64,000 nt of DNA. Source: Pseudeuparius sepicola. Lineage: Eukaryota; Arthropoda; Insecta; Coleoptera; Anthribidae. The stretch is from positions 149,456,257 to 149,520,256 of the forward strand of contig OY987298.1 in NCBI GenBank assembly GCA_963920635.1, in the 5' to 3' direction. This document shows positions 45,701-53,301 of this stretch, piece by piece (positions within the stretch are counted from its first letter, which is position 1; each line of letters begins with the position of its first letter). Below the pieces are notes generated by a model. That model had not been told where the DNA came from and made no database searches. It saw nothing but the letters and a program-made list of their open reading frames with translations. Position numbers and translations under genes: made by a program.

Positions 45701-48700
45701 GTTATTAGGACCACTAATTTTTAAAACATTTGCAACAGCTTTCATAACAAAGTTTTCAAATTTTGCTGGTTTTGCAATTTTCTACGGTCCCTCAGCTCCA
45801 TTATTTTCATTTCTTCATGATCTTCCTCCTGCTAATCAGTCCTCTTTTGACCTTCTGTACCGCTTTTTCCAACTTCTACATTGTATTCTTCTTCTGGATA
45901 ACCATCATCTTCTTGCAACCTTCCCTCGCTTTTATACATTTCTTGCATGACAACCATCTACATTGTGGTCACCTTACTTTACTTTTCTCAAAGAAAAACA
46001 CAGATAAAGCGCAGAAATATGATAATACACACATAAACAAAGCGTATGTACGTCCATAATAAGGGACAACACGAATGACGGATCTGTAGAATGACGCCGT
46101 CATTATGAAATCGATCTATTATGACAGAATTTGACGAAACATGGCGGAACCAATCAAAAATCGAACCATGGCTGTCGCCACTGTCTTGTATAAAGCCACT
46201 GTACTTGAAGCTATACTAAAATCGAGCAATCCGTACGCCTGGCGTAAATAAAAACCACGTGTTCAATGACGTTCCACGATTGGTCGGTAGGCTATAAAAT
46301 TTCACCCGACTCGGCAACAGGGACGTATTCGATCGCAAAAGTGTGGTTATTCGGTTTTATCGTGTTGTTTTCAGCTATTTAGATACTGCCACAAATAATT
46401 TTATCGATGTTTTGAATCATTTTAATTAAGTCAATAATTTTTTTCCGAAATATTTTGATGTAAACAGGCGAGTTGCTCGATTTTAGTATACTCGTAGTGT
46501 CGGGTGTGGGGTAGGGATGTACGTGGTGGCCCGCGCAAAATTGGGCTAGTGCCAGAGTTGGGCAGTAATCGATTACTATTGTAACCGATTACTATAGGAA
46601 TCGATTACTTTTACTGTAATCAGGAATCACCGCCGATTCCTTTGTTGACTGTAATCAGTATTCGATTACTTTTTAATCGTTTTGAAGTCACGATTCCTCG
46701 AGGTTCCTCAAATGTAACCACGATTCCTCATTGTAGCCACGATTTCTGTTTGTTTTGAAATTACTCATCCCGACAGGTTTTTTTTTCATCTAATGTTTTT
46801 ATGTCTGGTAGGGTAGCAGCTGGCTACCAGCGTGCACCCTTAGACAAGGGAAGAGAGAGGACAGCGCGCTTGCCTACACTGCCGTGTAAAATTTTGTTAC
46901 GTCGTTTTGAACGGCGGCCATTTTATATGTGGCAGACAAAGCGAGTACGTTGCGAGTTAATTTCGTGAATTTGTGAATTAAAAGTAACAGTGGTTAAGGG
47001 GAAAATATACTCTTACTCTTACGATGGTGAATTGTTCAGCGTTTGGTTACAAAAGCAAGAGCTCGGGATTTCGTTTCACAAGGTAAATATTTAACAAGCT
47101 ACCTTTGAAAGATGCACTAAAACTTAATTTTTTCTCAATATAACTTCTTCAAATTCCTTCTACCTTTTAGTATGATAAAGTGCATTGTTTTGTTTGTAAA
47201 TAGGACCAATTAATTATTTTTAACATAGTTTTTATTGAACATTTCTTAATTGATTATTATAGTTTTATAAAATATGGGCTGGTTTCCATGGGCGTGCATT
47301 ATTTATTTTATTTTGATTGATTCGAAATCGCCGCATTTAAATATATTTCAACACTTGACACTAGCTTTACATTTGGGAAATTATCTGCAAATAAATACCA
47401 ATATTTCAAATTACATGTAAGTCAAAATTAACTACCTTTCCATTTTTAACATTTTTGTGATATTGGCTAAAAACGCGTTTCATGCTACGCTACTGGCTTG
47501 TCGGCGATGTGGCAGTAGGTAACACGGCAGCGAGCGCTGTTATGCGTCCTCTCTCGTTGCCAAAGAGTGCACCAGTCATTAGTCAATTAGTCAGTCGGAA
47601 AGTTACATTATAATTATCGAAACTTTATTATTTAAAAAATATATTATTAAATATATTACTTCTTTTAAGGTAGATATTAATTGGTACAATGGTACATTTA
47701 CAGAGTATTCTTGATTTTTTTCAAATTGATTAGCAGCAGCGGCATTTACTTTTTGGTTTAAAAAAAGTAACCGCCAAATGTCGTCTTGTCATGATTATTT
47801 TGTGATTACAAAACTAACCAGTAATTTTCAGTAATCGTCCTATATAGATCTGGCTAGTGCGATTAAAATTTTAAAATTTATTTGAAAATCGCAATCATTG
47901 TGAACTAGAATCACCTAAAGTCTATCCAAGTTACAGAGGCAGTGGATCAAAACATTGGCCACCACGTGACCTATTCTCTTATTGGTCTGGCCGTCGTAAA
48001 ATGTCAAGTGTTTAGGCGGCGAGCAGAATGCAGGGCCGGCTCTTCCCTCAGTCGAGTTTCCTGCATATTTTAGATCGGATCGCGAGCAGTATATTCTGTA
48101 AATTTATTTTGAAATTTATAAAGATCCACGAAAGGTAGAAACACCATTTTTAGAACTTCTAAAAGAATTAGTTCAGAATTACAAGCCACTTGGAATCTCA
48201 TATTAGTCCGACCCTGGTAATCGATCGCAAGGCGGTCATGTGACTGTTTATATCTACTGCCGCTGTAACTTGGATCTTGGATAGACTTTAGGGTTTCTGG
48301 ATAGGGAGAATATAAAGTCATTAGTGTCATTATTCCCCGAATAATTTGAATTAATTCCTCTCCGATTGTTACCTGTTATAATACTGATGGGCTGACGTAT
48401 AGCTCTGGGGGTAGTCCTTATCGTAGACATTGCCTAAATCTACCGATGCCGTATAAAACGACGTCGCTTCTTGAGCGAGAGCAGACACGTCAGAATCGGC
48501 GAGGCCGGGACTCCTTATCTCACTCTTCACACCTGGAACATCATTGCGCAATCGTTAAAAATCGAAAAAGTAATACGCTAATGCTTGTTCTCGTATGCAT
48601 TAAACAATAAGAATTATGTCACAAATTACTTTGAAACCATGCAGGGCTGATCCCCGATAGCTCAAATTTCAACTCGATTTTTTTTTGTCTCTTACAAGAG

Positions 48701-51251
48701 TCGTTTCACCTATCCTTGAACTCACTGTATGTATAATCAGGGCATATAAAACAACCAGCAGTCTCACTCCCCTTGGCGGGAAAATTCTGCGCACCTGTTC
48801 GCGCAGCCGCCATGTGGGAATAGATTCTGTCAAATTGGTGCAGTGTCGGGGCCAAGAACGGTAGACGCACAGGATTGCTCGATCTCGTAAGCGGTAAGCG
48901 TAATGTTCGCCAGTCGGCAGATGGGTGTGACGTCAGCGCTAGACTAACGGTGTTATTTGTACATCAGCGGTGCGGGTTTTGACTGTGTTTTCTTTATTTT
49001 ATGTAACCTGTTTTTAGTTTTCAATCTATTATTGAATATTTATACTAAATTAGTACCATCTTGCTTAGTATTAAAAACGTAAGAACTAATATATTTTGTC
49101 AAATTATCTCTCTAATATCGAATGTTTTGTGCCATTATAAGTTCTTATATTTTATCATTTTATCATTTTAAATACACTTTACCCTATACTTTATTTTTAT
49201 TATTTATTTAGAATACATTATGACAGGAACGAGGTGTGCTGTTTATGGTTGTAATACAACTTACGCTTTAAAAAAAGCAGGCGAAAATATTATGTTCCAT
49301 ACCTTCCCCAAGTCAAAAGATATGGTTTCACAAACGATTAGGAGAGCATGGGTGGCAAGATGTAAAAGAATGGACAGTTTCAACCCTAACAACAGTCATA
49401 TTTGTTCTCGTCATTTTACGGAAAATGACTATGAAAGAGATTTACAGAGTGAACTGCTAGGTAAAAGAGTTTAACCTTTCCATCTTCATCCAAAGCTTCT
49501 TTAACTACAGATTAAATGTGGCAAGAAGAGTAGTTGAAAATGCATTTGGCATTTTAGCCAAACGATTTAGAGTTTTTTGACTAAAATTAATTTGAATGTG
49601 GAAAAAGTGCAAACCATAACATTGGCATGTTGCACATTACCTACATAATTTTTGAGACCCGAATGTCCTACTTCCATCCTAGAAGAGCTTGATAAAGACT
49701 ATATATTTCAATTTGGACTTTCTTACCAAACATGCTCACCAAGACATGCTTACGTTGCTGCCCAAGAGGAGTTTTGTGATTATTTCGTGAAGGAGGGAGC
49801 TGTGCCTTGGCAGCGGAATACATAAATAAAACATATTGTAACATTTCACACACTTTTTATCTAAGTATATTATCTTTAAAACTATGTACTCTCCTCTTTC
49901 TCGTCTAATGCCTCAAACAAAACTAGTATCAAAATATAATCTTAATTGTGTTCAAATTTTCAATGTTAGTACTCCTGAAGTTCACGCAAAACTTGACGGA
50001 AATTCATGAATGAAGAAATTGCTAGTGTAATACACGACTTTTTATAATAATTTGCCCTTGAAGTGACTTCATGAATTAATTCATGAAGAAATTGTCAATG
50101 TAAAACAGGCATCACAGAGTGTGTACCAGTACAGGTGCAATAAAACCAAATGTCAAGTCCTATAAGCGCCTTTTATCGAACCTTTTGTGAAACATAATTT
50201 TCATAGTGTTTATTAAGAGTATTATACTCGTAATAAATTGAAACTAAAATTTGGCATACATTATTTTTAATATTAATTTATAAAATAATATCGCAAAAGA
50301 TTAGTATCATACTTACCGTCTTTCAAACGTTCAAAATACTTTGTATAATAATAATATTTTATATTTGCCTCAGCCAGAGGCCTCGGCAACTAAATTCCAC
50401 ATGAGTCATAAAAAGTTGAACTTCAGTGCCTTGGTACATAAATAACTATTTTCGAAATTTTCTTCTATGCAATTATTCCATATATTGGCAATTTTATAAA
50501 TTAATCTCTTAGTCTTGATACATTCTAAGTAAAAAATAAAAGTTCTCCTCTTAATAGCGTATAAAAATCAAAGGATTGGCAAAAGTAGCTCAAAAACACA
50601 GAACATCCACAGAAAACCCACCCTTTCTATATTTTAAACGGTAGCTCCCGGCGCGCTTAGCAGATAGCAGTCTAGCGGTGACGTCACGCCGGCGGAGAGA
50701 TTTGCCCGATCGAGCAATCCTGTGCGTCTACCGTTCTTGTGTCGGGGCGATTGGGCAGTTCTTTTTTGGCTGTATGAGAAATATTACAGTGCCGTGGAGT
50801 GTGCTTTTTTGTAAATTGTGCTTTGTGCCAGTATCTTTAAATAAAGAATCCCAGGAAGGAGTCAAAGCTGCTTGTGCTTACCACACACTATACACTTTAC
50901 TAATACTACTCTGTATTTCTGAATTGATTTTCCCGACTACACCTCCGACTTCTATTCCACCAATATGGCTCAAGGTCATGAATTTGCGGATGATTTCTCA
51001 AGAGTAGGTTATACTGCTGGTTGTTTTATATGCTCTGGTATAATGTCGTCGATCACTTACCGTCGAGGAGGGGCCAGCCGCCGAAGGCGGCGGCGCCGGG
51101 GGCGGCGAGGGGGTGCGGCGTGGGCGGCTGGGCGGCGGCCGCGGCGGCGGGCGGCGAGCCGCACGACGACGATGAGCGGGAGCCGGCGGAGGGGGGGCTC
51201 AGCCCCCCGCCCGCCCCCAGGCAGTCGACCGACGTCACGTCGCCGGACAGT
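24602..51251 (-). CDS. eya: Eyes absent protein phosphatase / transcription coactivator (gene, 5' end missing)
   Basis: Nine exons join in phase to 578 codons and a stop: 51251-51061, 48532-48373, 39252-39012, 33345-33180, 30431-30181, 30056-29967, 29906-29780, 26933-26570, 24749-24602. EYA works in the nucleus with Six-family homeodomain proteins and is also a HAD-type tyrosine phosphatase. The Y/S/P/A-rich N-terminal half is the transactivation region and includes VKSEIRSPG, a YYN/SVQQ junction and SASTYQL. The C-terminal EYA domain starts near [18 protein letters not shown] (nucleophile D in DLDET) and includes [45 protein letters not shown] and ends ALDMDFL. All catalytic motifs are intact. 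The start codon lies upstream of 51251. Introns range from 60 bp to 9.1 kb; the large ones are TE-filled. One intron seems to host another gene. Confidence 0.95.
24750..25489. other. eya intron, repeat fragment only
   Basis: Bases 25282-25375 carry a fragment of the 2001-3143 element family (GCACTGAAGTTCAACTTTTT). Otherwise AT-rich with no exon. Confidence 0.5.
25490..26280 (+). pseudogene. Non-LTR retrotransposon, 5'-truncated ORF2 end
   Basis: The plus strand encodes [11 protein letters not shown], then after a frameshift [20 protein letters not shown] and [10 protein letters not shown], and continues to a stop at 26137. This is the C-terminal part of a Jockey/CR1-type ORF2. It ends in AATAAACG and a (TTTTC)n tail (26255-26275). 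The reverse transcriptase core is missing, so it is a dead-on-arrival copy in the last eya intron. Confidence 0.85.
26570..26933 (-). CDS. eya: eya exon H
   Basis: 120 codons: [18 protein letters not shown], then [15 protein letters not shown] and [15 protein letters not shown]. Very GC-rich, which gives long false frames on the opposite strand. Confidence 0.97.
27137..27570 (+). mobile_element. MITE family M2, copy 3
   Basis: 434 bp with a perfect 8-bp duplication CTTTATAC (27129-27136 and 27571-27578). It is in the intron between eya exons G and H. All three M2 copies keep a minus- or plus-frame of about 70-78 codons ([12 protein letters not shown]..., then [11 protein letters not shown]), perhaps a relic of a parent gene. 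Confidence 0.9.
27701..28442. mobile_element. Foldback-like element with 21-bp minisatellite arms
   Basis: The left arm (27701 to about 27880) is about eight copies of a 21-bp unit like CAACTTCAAATTGGGAATAG. The right arm (about 28262-28442) is the same array inverted. The ends are CTATACCTTTTCAAC. About 380 bp of AT-rich sequence lies between. This is the architecture of Drosophila Foldback elements. The repetitive hydrophobic frames are artefacts of the array. Confidence 0.8.
28692..28830. repeat. Hairpin of about 139 bp
   Basis: GTTCAACGAATGTT and its complement close a hairpin that also pairs ACAACTCCCGTCCTTGTCT with its imperfect complement around a loop of about 40 bp. Likely a MITE. 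Confidence 0.65.
28831..29779. other. eya intron, nothing recognised
   Basis: A 75-codon minus frame (29291-29064) has no recognisable motif or splice context. I see no repeat boundaries. Confidence 0.4.
29780..29906 (-). CDS. eya: eya exon G
   Basis: [19 protein letters not shown], then [15 protein letters not shown]. The intron before it is only 60 bp. Confidence 0.96.
29967..30056 (-). CDS. eya: eya exon F
   Basis: 30 codons: [15 protein letters not shown] and [11 protein letters not shown]. Phase 0 at both ends. Confidence 0.96.
30181..30431 (-). CDS. eya: eya exon E, catalytic Asp
   Basis: It runs from ESPSNGIS through an R/G-rich linker to [20 protein letters not shown]. The DLDET motif carries the HAD nucleophile. 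Donor AAA/GTGAGC. Confidence 0.96.
30432..31236. other. eya intron and presumed promoter side of the nested gene
   Basis: Two overlapping minus frames (31040-30826), one starting [13 protein letters not shown] and one [13 protein letters not shown], look hydrophobic, but nothing supports either as a gene. Confidence 0.35.
31237..31291 (+). CDS. Nested gene, exon 1 (signal peptide)
   Basis: 18 codons plus 1 nt, Leu-rich. An M1 MITE begins 9 nt into the intron. Confidence 0.55.
31237..33208 (+). CDS. Putative small secreted protein nested in an eya intron (whole gene)
   Basis: Exon 1 (31237-31291) starts in good context (CAACATGGC) and encodes a hydrophobic leader, [19 protein letters not shown]. 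Its donor GGG/GTATGT leaves phase 1. Exon 2 (32778-32896) follows a strong acceptor (TTTTTAAATAG) in matching phase and reads [13 protein letters not shown], then HWQWFKR. A donor at GTACCT gives phase 0, matching exon 3 (33014-33208), which encodes three cysteines and ends at TGA after SDVVVSW. The sum is about 122 residues. I do not recognise the family. Without the MITE at 31300-32721 the first intron would be about 65 bp, like other introns here. The second donor is uncertain (GTACGT four nt earlier is stronger but off phase), and exon 3 may splice onward, since its end overlaps eya exon D antisense. Confidence 0.5.
31300..32721 (+). mobile_element. MITE family M1, copy 2, split by another element
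   Basis: The ends CTAAAGTCTATCCAAGTTAC are inverted. Removing the insertion at 31511-32544 leaves about 386 bp, close to the 377-bp copy at 47915-48291. It sits just inside intron 1 of the putative nested gene. Confidence 0.88.
31511..32544. mobile_element. TA-target element with CCGTAGCGCGG ends
   Basis: The inverted termini CCGTAGCGCGGTGTTACTTT are flanked by TA (31509-31510, 32545-32546). The M1 copy at 47915 keeps the uninterrupted sequence AGAATATACTGCTCGC, which proves a 2-bp duplication. It is 1034 bp long with no transposase. Confidence 0.9.
32778..32896 (+). CDS. Nested gene, exon 2
   Basis: 39 codons without a stop between good splice sites: [19 protein letters not shown]. The phase agrees with exon 1. 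Confidence 0.55.
33014..33208 (+). CDS. Nested gene, exon 3 (end uncertain)
   Basis: The acceptor CACAAAAG is weak. It encodes [25 protein letters not shown] and TKRCDIIKK. An alternative donor GAG/GTGTGA (near 33154) would remove the last part. Confidence 0.45.
   Translation: MDQQCAVSVQTKVITDGEIRKSVYLHNKTEKERCIHKNNWYFKISTKRCDIIKKLPGSDVVVSW
33180..33345 (-). CDS. eya: eya exon D
   Basis: It encodes [11 protein letters not shown] through SASTYQL and SLPG, matching the vertebrate EYA STYQL-SLPG segment. Acceptor TTCTATAG; donor CCAG/GTAACT, phase 1. It overlaps, antisense, the tail of the putative nested gene. Confidence 0.94.
33541..36322. other. eya intron with unresolved repeats; GC-rich patch at 35740-36035
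   Basis: CAGGGTGTTTC at 33541 and CACTGTATA near 34795 hint at a decayed Tc1-type element, but the arms do not match. A GC-rich patch has a 66-codon minus frame (36032-35832, [12 protein letters not shown]...) with a possible donor GAAAG/GTACGC. Its phase does not fit eya exon D through the normal acceptor, so I do not call it an exon. Confidence 0.4.
36323..38693 (-). mobile_element. Tc1/mariner-group element with arms of about 530 bp
   Basis: AGGGTGGCCCATCCAAGCGG starts both ends in inverted orientation. The arms (36323 to about 36860, about 38155 to 38693) match throughout at high identity, including GAATTCGAGGGT and GGTCGGTGTCTGATGTTCGA. The centre holds one transposase gene. The flanks are TAG and CAC, so the expected TA duplication has decayed. 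It lies in the eya C-D intron. Confidence 0.85.
37086..38079 (-). pseudogene. IS630/Tc1/mariner transposase, two lesions
   Basis: It starts [14 protein letters not shown], with a helix-turn-helix region ([16 protein letters not shown], about residues 88-103). The catalytic motifs are [15 protein letters not shown] and [10 protein letters not shown]. About 40 residues separate the second and third Asp, closer to DD41D-type groups than to classical mariner (34). A TAG stop breaks it after EQYFDQ (37375), and a 1-nt frameshift falls just before WPPRSPD. The frame is otherwise clean, so the loss is recent. Confidence 0.85.
38694..39011. other. eya intron, nothing recognised
   Basis: No exon or repeat boundary that I can support. 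Confidence 0.4.
39012..39252 (-). CDS. eya: eya exon C
   Basis: 80 codons rich in A, P, Y and G. It ends GYAQGFAQ at donor CAG/GTAGGT, phase 0. A 6.9-kb TE nest begins 38 bp before the acceptor CGTTTTCAG, separated only by a (GTT)n run. Confidence 0.92.
39406..40677 (-). mobile_element. Tc1-type element, TA-flanked, with a 5' transposase half
   Basis: The ends AAGCCTATTCATTTAATTTA are inverted and TA-flanked (39404-39405, 40678-40679). The P-like copy 2 keeps the empty site GTAAATAAATCAGCTG (53360-53390), which shows precisely which bases arrived. The 3' catalytic half of the transposase is deleted. Confidence 0.92.
39850..40475 (-). pseudogene. N-terminal half of a Tc1/IS630-type transposase
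   Basis: Exon 1 (40475 to about 40350) reads [17 protein letters not shown], then [12 protein letters not shown] at donor GAT/GTAAGT. Exon 2 continues [26 protein letters not shown], then in a shifted frame [19 protein letters not shown] and IGFKYRKDD. The same protein type is encoded at 54682-55044. The DDE region is missing. Confidence 0.75.
41003..41268 (+). pseudogene. THAP zinc finger, two exons, decayed (P-like copy 1)
   Basis: Exon 1 reads [15 protein letters not shown] then GVSFHS at donor ATTC/GTAAGT. Exon 2, after TTTGCAG, gives AIKRKNFV and, in another frame, [10 protein letters not shown] and GQRKLKK. The pieces match the C2CH THAP order, but two frameshifts break it. Confidence 0.7.
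42502..43578 (-). mobile_element. Innermost Tc1/mariner-group element
   Basis: TA lies at both flanks (42500-42501, 43579-43580). The arms share TATAAATTGACACCCCCC and about 300 bp inward (GGACCTTATACAGTGTGTTC and its complement). A transposase tail survives at 43116-42886. Confidence 0.75.
42886..43116 (-). pseudogene. Mariner-group transposase C-terminal remnant
   Basis: [15 protein letters not shown] and [12 protein letters not shown] match the end of the transposase type at 37086-38079 ([15 protein letters not shown]). The catalytic core is missing. Confidence 0.75.
44510..45214. other. Inner sequence of the outer nest element; no gene
   Basis: TATCGAT words near 44563-44615 are the only marked feature. 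AT-rich. Confidence 0.4.
45215..45690 (-). pseudogene. Copia-type reverse transcriptase relic
   Basis: The minus strand gives [21 protein letters not shown] (about 45560-45490), then [15 protein letters not shown] (about 45320-45275) and YGLKQA (about 45235). This is the Ty1/copia reverse-transcriptase order, with frameshifts and stops. No LTRs are seen. Confidence 0.75.
46839..47566 (+). mobile_element. THAP-exon element family M4, copy 2
   Basis: 728 bp, flanked by GTGCACC (46832-46838, 47567-47573). It aligns with 22865-23575 inverted. It carries the THAP exon at 47024. Confidence 0.85.
47024..47082 (+). pseudogene. THAP first exon in M4 copy 2
   Basis: [20 protein letters not shown] runs in frame to donor AAG/GTAAAT. 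The second zinc-binding Cys is Tyr here, so the finger would not bind zinc normally. Confidence 0.7.
47915..48291 (-). mobile_element. MITE family M1, copy 3 (uninterrupted)
   Basis: A complete 377-bp copy with CTAAAGTCTATCC...GGATAGACTTTAG ends. It supplies the empty site for the 31511-32544 element. It lies 82 bp from the 3' end of eya exon B. Confidence 0.9.
48373..48532 (-). CDS. eya: eya exon B
   Basis: [16 protein letters not shown] then [11 protein letters not shown] and a Y-rich end. The KSE-RSPG motif is shared with fly EYA. Acceptor TGTTCCAG; donor AACAG/GTAACA. Confidence 0.92.
49220..49474 (+). CDS. THAP-domain exon of a DNA transposon
   Basis: 84 codons from [15 protein letters not shown]. 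The C2CH THAP pattern is complete: C-x4-[21 protein letters not shown], and [15 protein letters not shown] fingers bind DNA and are the N-terminal domain of several transposases. A donor CTAG/GTAAAA after LLG suggests splicing to the nuclease part. This is the best-kept THAP domain in the window. Confidence 0.85.
   Translation: MTGTRCAVYGCNTTYALKKAGENIMFHTFPKSKDMVSQTIRRAWVARCKRMDSFNPNNSHICSRHFTENDYERDLQSELLGKRV
49478..49825 (+). pseudogene. PIF/Harbinger-type nuclease, C-terminal fragment
   Basis: The plus strand reads [26 protein letters not shown] and HNFLR (frameshifted), then [16 protein letters not shown]. These are landmarks of the DDE_Tnp_4 nuclease end. The middle of the nuclease is deleted, and at least two frameshifts are present. 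Confidence 0.8.
51061..51251 (-). CDS. eya: eya exon A (most 5' exon confirmed)
   Basis: It opens [12 protein letters not shown], then a G/S/P/A-rich stretch ending GWPLLDG, very GC-rich. It starts with 1 nt completing a codon, so an upstream phase-2 exon is needed. Donor GACG/GTAAGT. A hAT-type element lies 60 bp upstream of its acceptor. Confidence 0.85.
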
Positions 51252-51310
51252 CTGGAACGAAACGGTTATCGATCAGTCGAAGCTCACGGGCAAAATACGA
51301 CAGGATAGAC

Positions 51311-52833
51311 CAGTGGCGTAACTACGGAAGTGTACAAGGCCTACTATAAATATCGTTGGCCTCGGGAAGTGTAGGCCCGTGTTCAAAATTTCAGGTGGGC
51401 CCCTGCGTGTTTTTTTTTATGTTTGAAAGTGGTGTAACAATGAAAAACATACCTACAGGATGTACCATTTTCTTTTGCAAGTTATATTTATATTTTGAAA
51501 TTCTTACCTCCTAGAAAAAACCCGTAAACGCCACTGAATTCTACGTGAAAAAATCTATAGCGGTCGATTTTTACCATTTCAACAAGTTAGCGTATAACGG
51601 ATATAGGGGGGTGCCTGAAAATGGCAAATTTTGAGAATCACCTTTCGTTTAAAAAAAGCCAAGGAGGCCGCATGAAAATTCTCTATACGAGTGTTTCTTT
51701 TTATGAAAAAGTAAGGTCAGTGCCCTGAAAACCGCAACTCCCTATTTCTAAAAATAACCGAGATACCTCGCAAAAGTATCGAAAATGGGACACCCTGTAG
51801 GTGCATAGAGAATAATCCAACTTAAACTTTGTATTGACCAACAGTTAATAATAATGCACATTGCTCACTACAGGTCGAAAAACGCCATTATAGGTCAAAC
51901 GGTTGAATCACCATGTACGTTCTGTACAGGGTGATCCAAACTCGATGCCCCAGGCCTACTGCGGGAACATGAAAACTGAAAATAAAATTTCGAACAGGAG
52001 CTCTTAAATGGAACATGGAATTTTTTTATTCACTTGGATCGGTTTTCCGAAATCTAGTCAGCCATGAAAACAATTTCGAAAGTCAGAAATTATTTAAGAG
52101 TATTGTTAGGGTGCCTTGTGCACCATTAAATTAGTTCGACTGGACTATTTTTTAAATTTTTGAATTGTGCTTGTTACTGACTTGTTTGCTATTATAGTTT
52201 GTTACAAAAATTGTTTTTAATATTGCAGTTGAAAAAATTTAAGGGCGCACAAGACAACCTAATATTCTCTTAAATAATTTCTGACTATCAATAATTGTAA
52301 ATTTTGAACAATAAAAGATACAGAAAATCTTTTCCTATAAAAGTTGTCGGGAATGATAAGGACTTTCAATATTTAGGGAAAAAAGGCAAGTATGTTTCTG
52401 GGGAAAAATATTGATGATGTCACAGCGACCATTTCCCCAAACATCAAAAAAGCAAATTTTCGGTCATAATTGGGCCTTATAGTATGTCCCATTTAAGAAC
52501 CCCTGTTCGAAATTTTATTTTCAATTTTCGTGTTCCCGCAGTAGGCCTGAAGCGCCGAGTTGGATCATCCTATAGGTACATTTACTCTCAAGGTATTATA
52601 GTTACATTTTTTGTACTACCCTTGCATTTTTATTGTTGGGGAATTTCAATCGCCCTCTATGTAACCAATTAGAGATTCTGACTCGTCGGTTATTACGCAG
52701 CATCACATCAATCGGCTCACATCGGAAAAACCGAAATTTATGCGCCCTGCATGAATCTTGGTGGCGGTGGGCCCCTAGCAGCTCTGGGCCCGTGTTCACC
52801 GCACACTCTGAACACCCCGTAGTTACGCCACTG
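51311..52833. mobile_element. hAT-type non-autonomous element
   Basis: CAGTGGCGTAACTACGG inverted ends, with a perfect 8-bp duplication GGATAGAC (51303-51310, 52834-52841). It lies 60 bp upstream of the acceptor of eya exon A. Another element is nested at 51927-52572. Confidence 0.92.
51927..52572. mobile_element. TA-flanked long-TIR element nested in the hAT
   Basis: CAGGGTGATCCAAACTCG and its imperfect complement end the element. The arms share GCCTACTGCGGGAACA and GAAAATAAAATTTCGAACAG. About 646 bp, no coding sequence. Confidence 0.7.
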
Positions 52834-53301
52834 GGATAGACTGGATCTCTATTTCACTATAGATAACGGTATGTCAGCTAGTAGGACGAAAAGTCCGATT
52901 CACGAAATATGGCGTACTCGTCATCAATTTTTGTATCAATCAGGGACATAAGATCTATTTTTATACGCCCAGAACTGATTTACTGCATACACCCTTTTGT
53001 CTTTGATTAGTCGACATACGTTCGGCTGACTTCAATCCGTCCGTGCATGTGTCAGATAAAGACGCCAATAGGTCGTATAGCGTAGAGTTCATAACCGCCG
53101 ACTCGGGAAGGATATGTCACTGTCACAGCATAAATTTAGAAAATCTGTGATTTTGTGCGTATTTTTTAAGAATTTTCTTTGTTTTCAAGTTTGGTTCATA
53201 GTTTTTACTTGTTCTTGTTGTGGATTCTTTTGCTATATGTTTTGTAATAATAGTTCGGCTTTGGTAATATCTGTTACTGCGTTACGGGTTTGTGAATAAA
53301 C
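52834..53301. other. Possible left part of a large outer element
   Basis: AGATAACGGTATGTC at 52860-52874 is inverted at 59927-59941. Together they may bound the Tc1-type element whose transposase starts at 54682. The evidence is only these 15 bp. Confidence 0.35.

Larger units (their letters stand above)
39298..46203. mobile_element. Outer element of a six-deep TE nest
   Basis: TACAGTGGCTTTATACAAGA starts both ends in inverted orientation, flanked by a perfect 8-bp duplication CTTGAAGC (39290-39297, 46204-46211). Within it lie a P-like element (39328-41981), a second TIR element (41992-44509) with its own nest, and a Copia relic. Stripped of these, the host element is about 1.7 kb. An 8-bp TSD suggests hAT or P type; no transposase of its own is seen. 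Confidence 0.88.
46553..47852. mobile_element. hAT-type element with GTAATCGATTACT subterminal repeats
   Basis: It starts CAGAGTTGGGCAGTAATCG, with a perfect 8-bp duplication GCTAGTGC (46545-46552, 47853-47860). Several ATCGATTACT words follow the left end. The right end is diverged. An M4 element is nested at 46839-47566. No transposase. Confidence 0.8.
48853..50739 (+). mobile_element. THAP plus PIF/Harbinger-like element, 9-bp target duplication
   Basis: The inverted ends CAAGAACGGTAGACGCACAG match over about 35 bp, flanked by TGTCGGGGC on both sides (48844-48852, 50740-50748). It encodes a THAP exon and the C-terminal part of a DDE nuclease. Bases 50366-50450 hold a fragment of the 2001-3143 family. 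Confidence 0.82.

Noticed and set aside
50965..51321. Plus-strand frames rich in R, G and A at 51.0-51.3 kb
   Set aside because: Antisense of the GC-rich eya exon A; no motif or splice context supports them.
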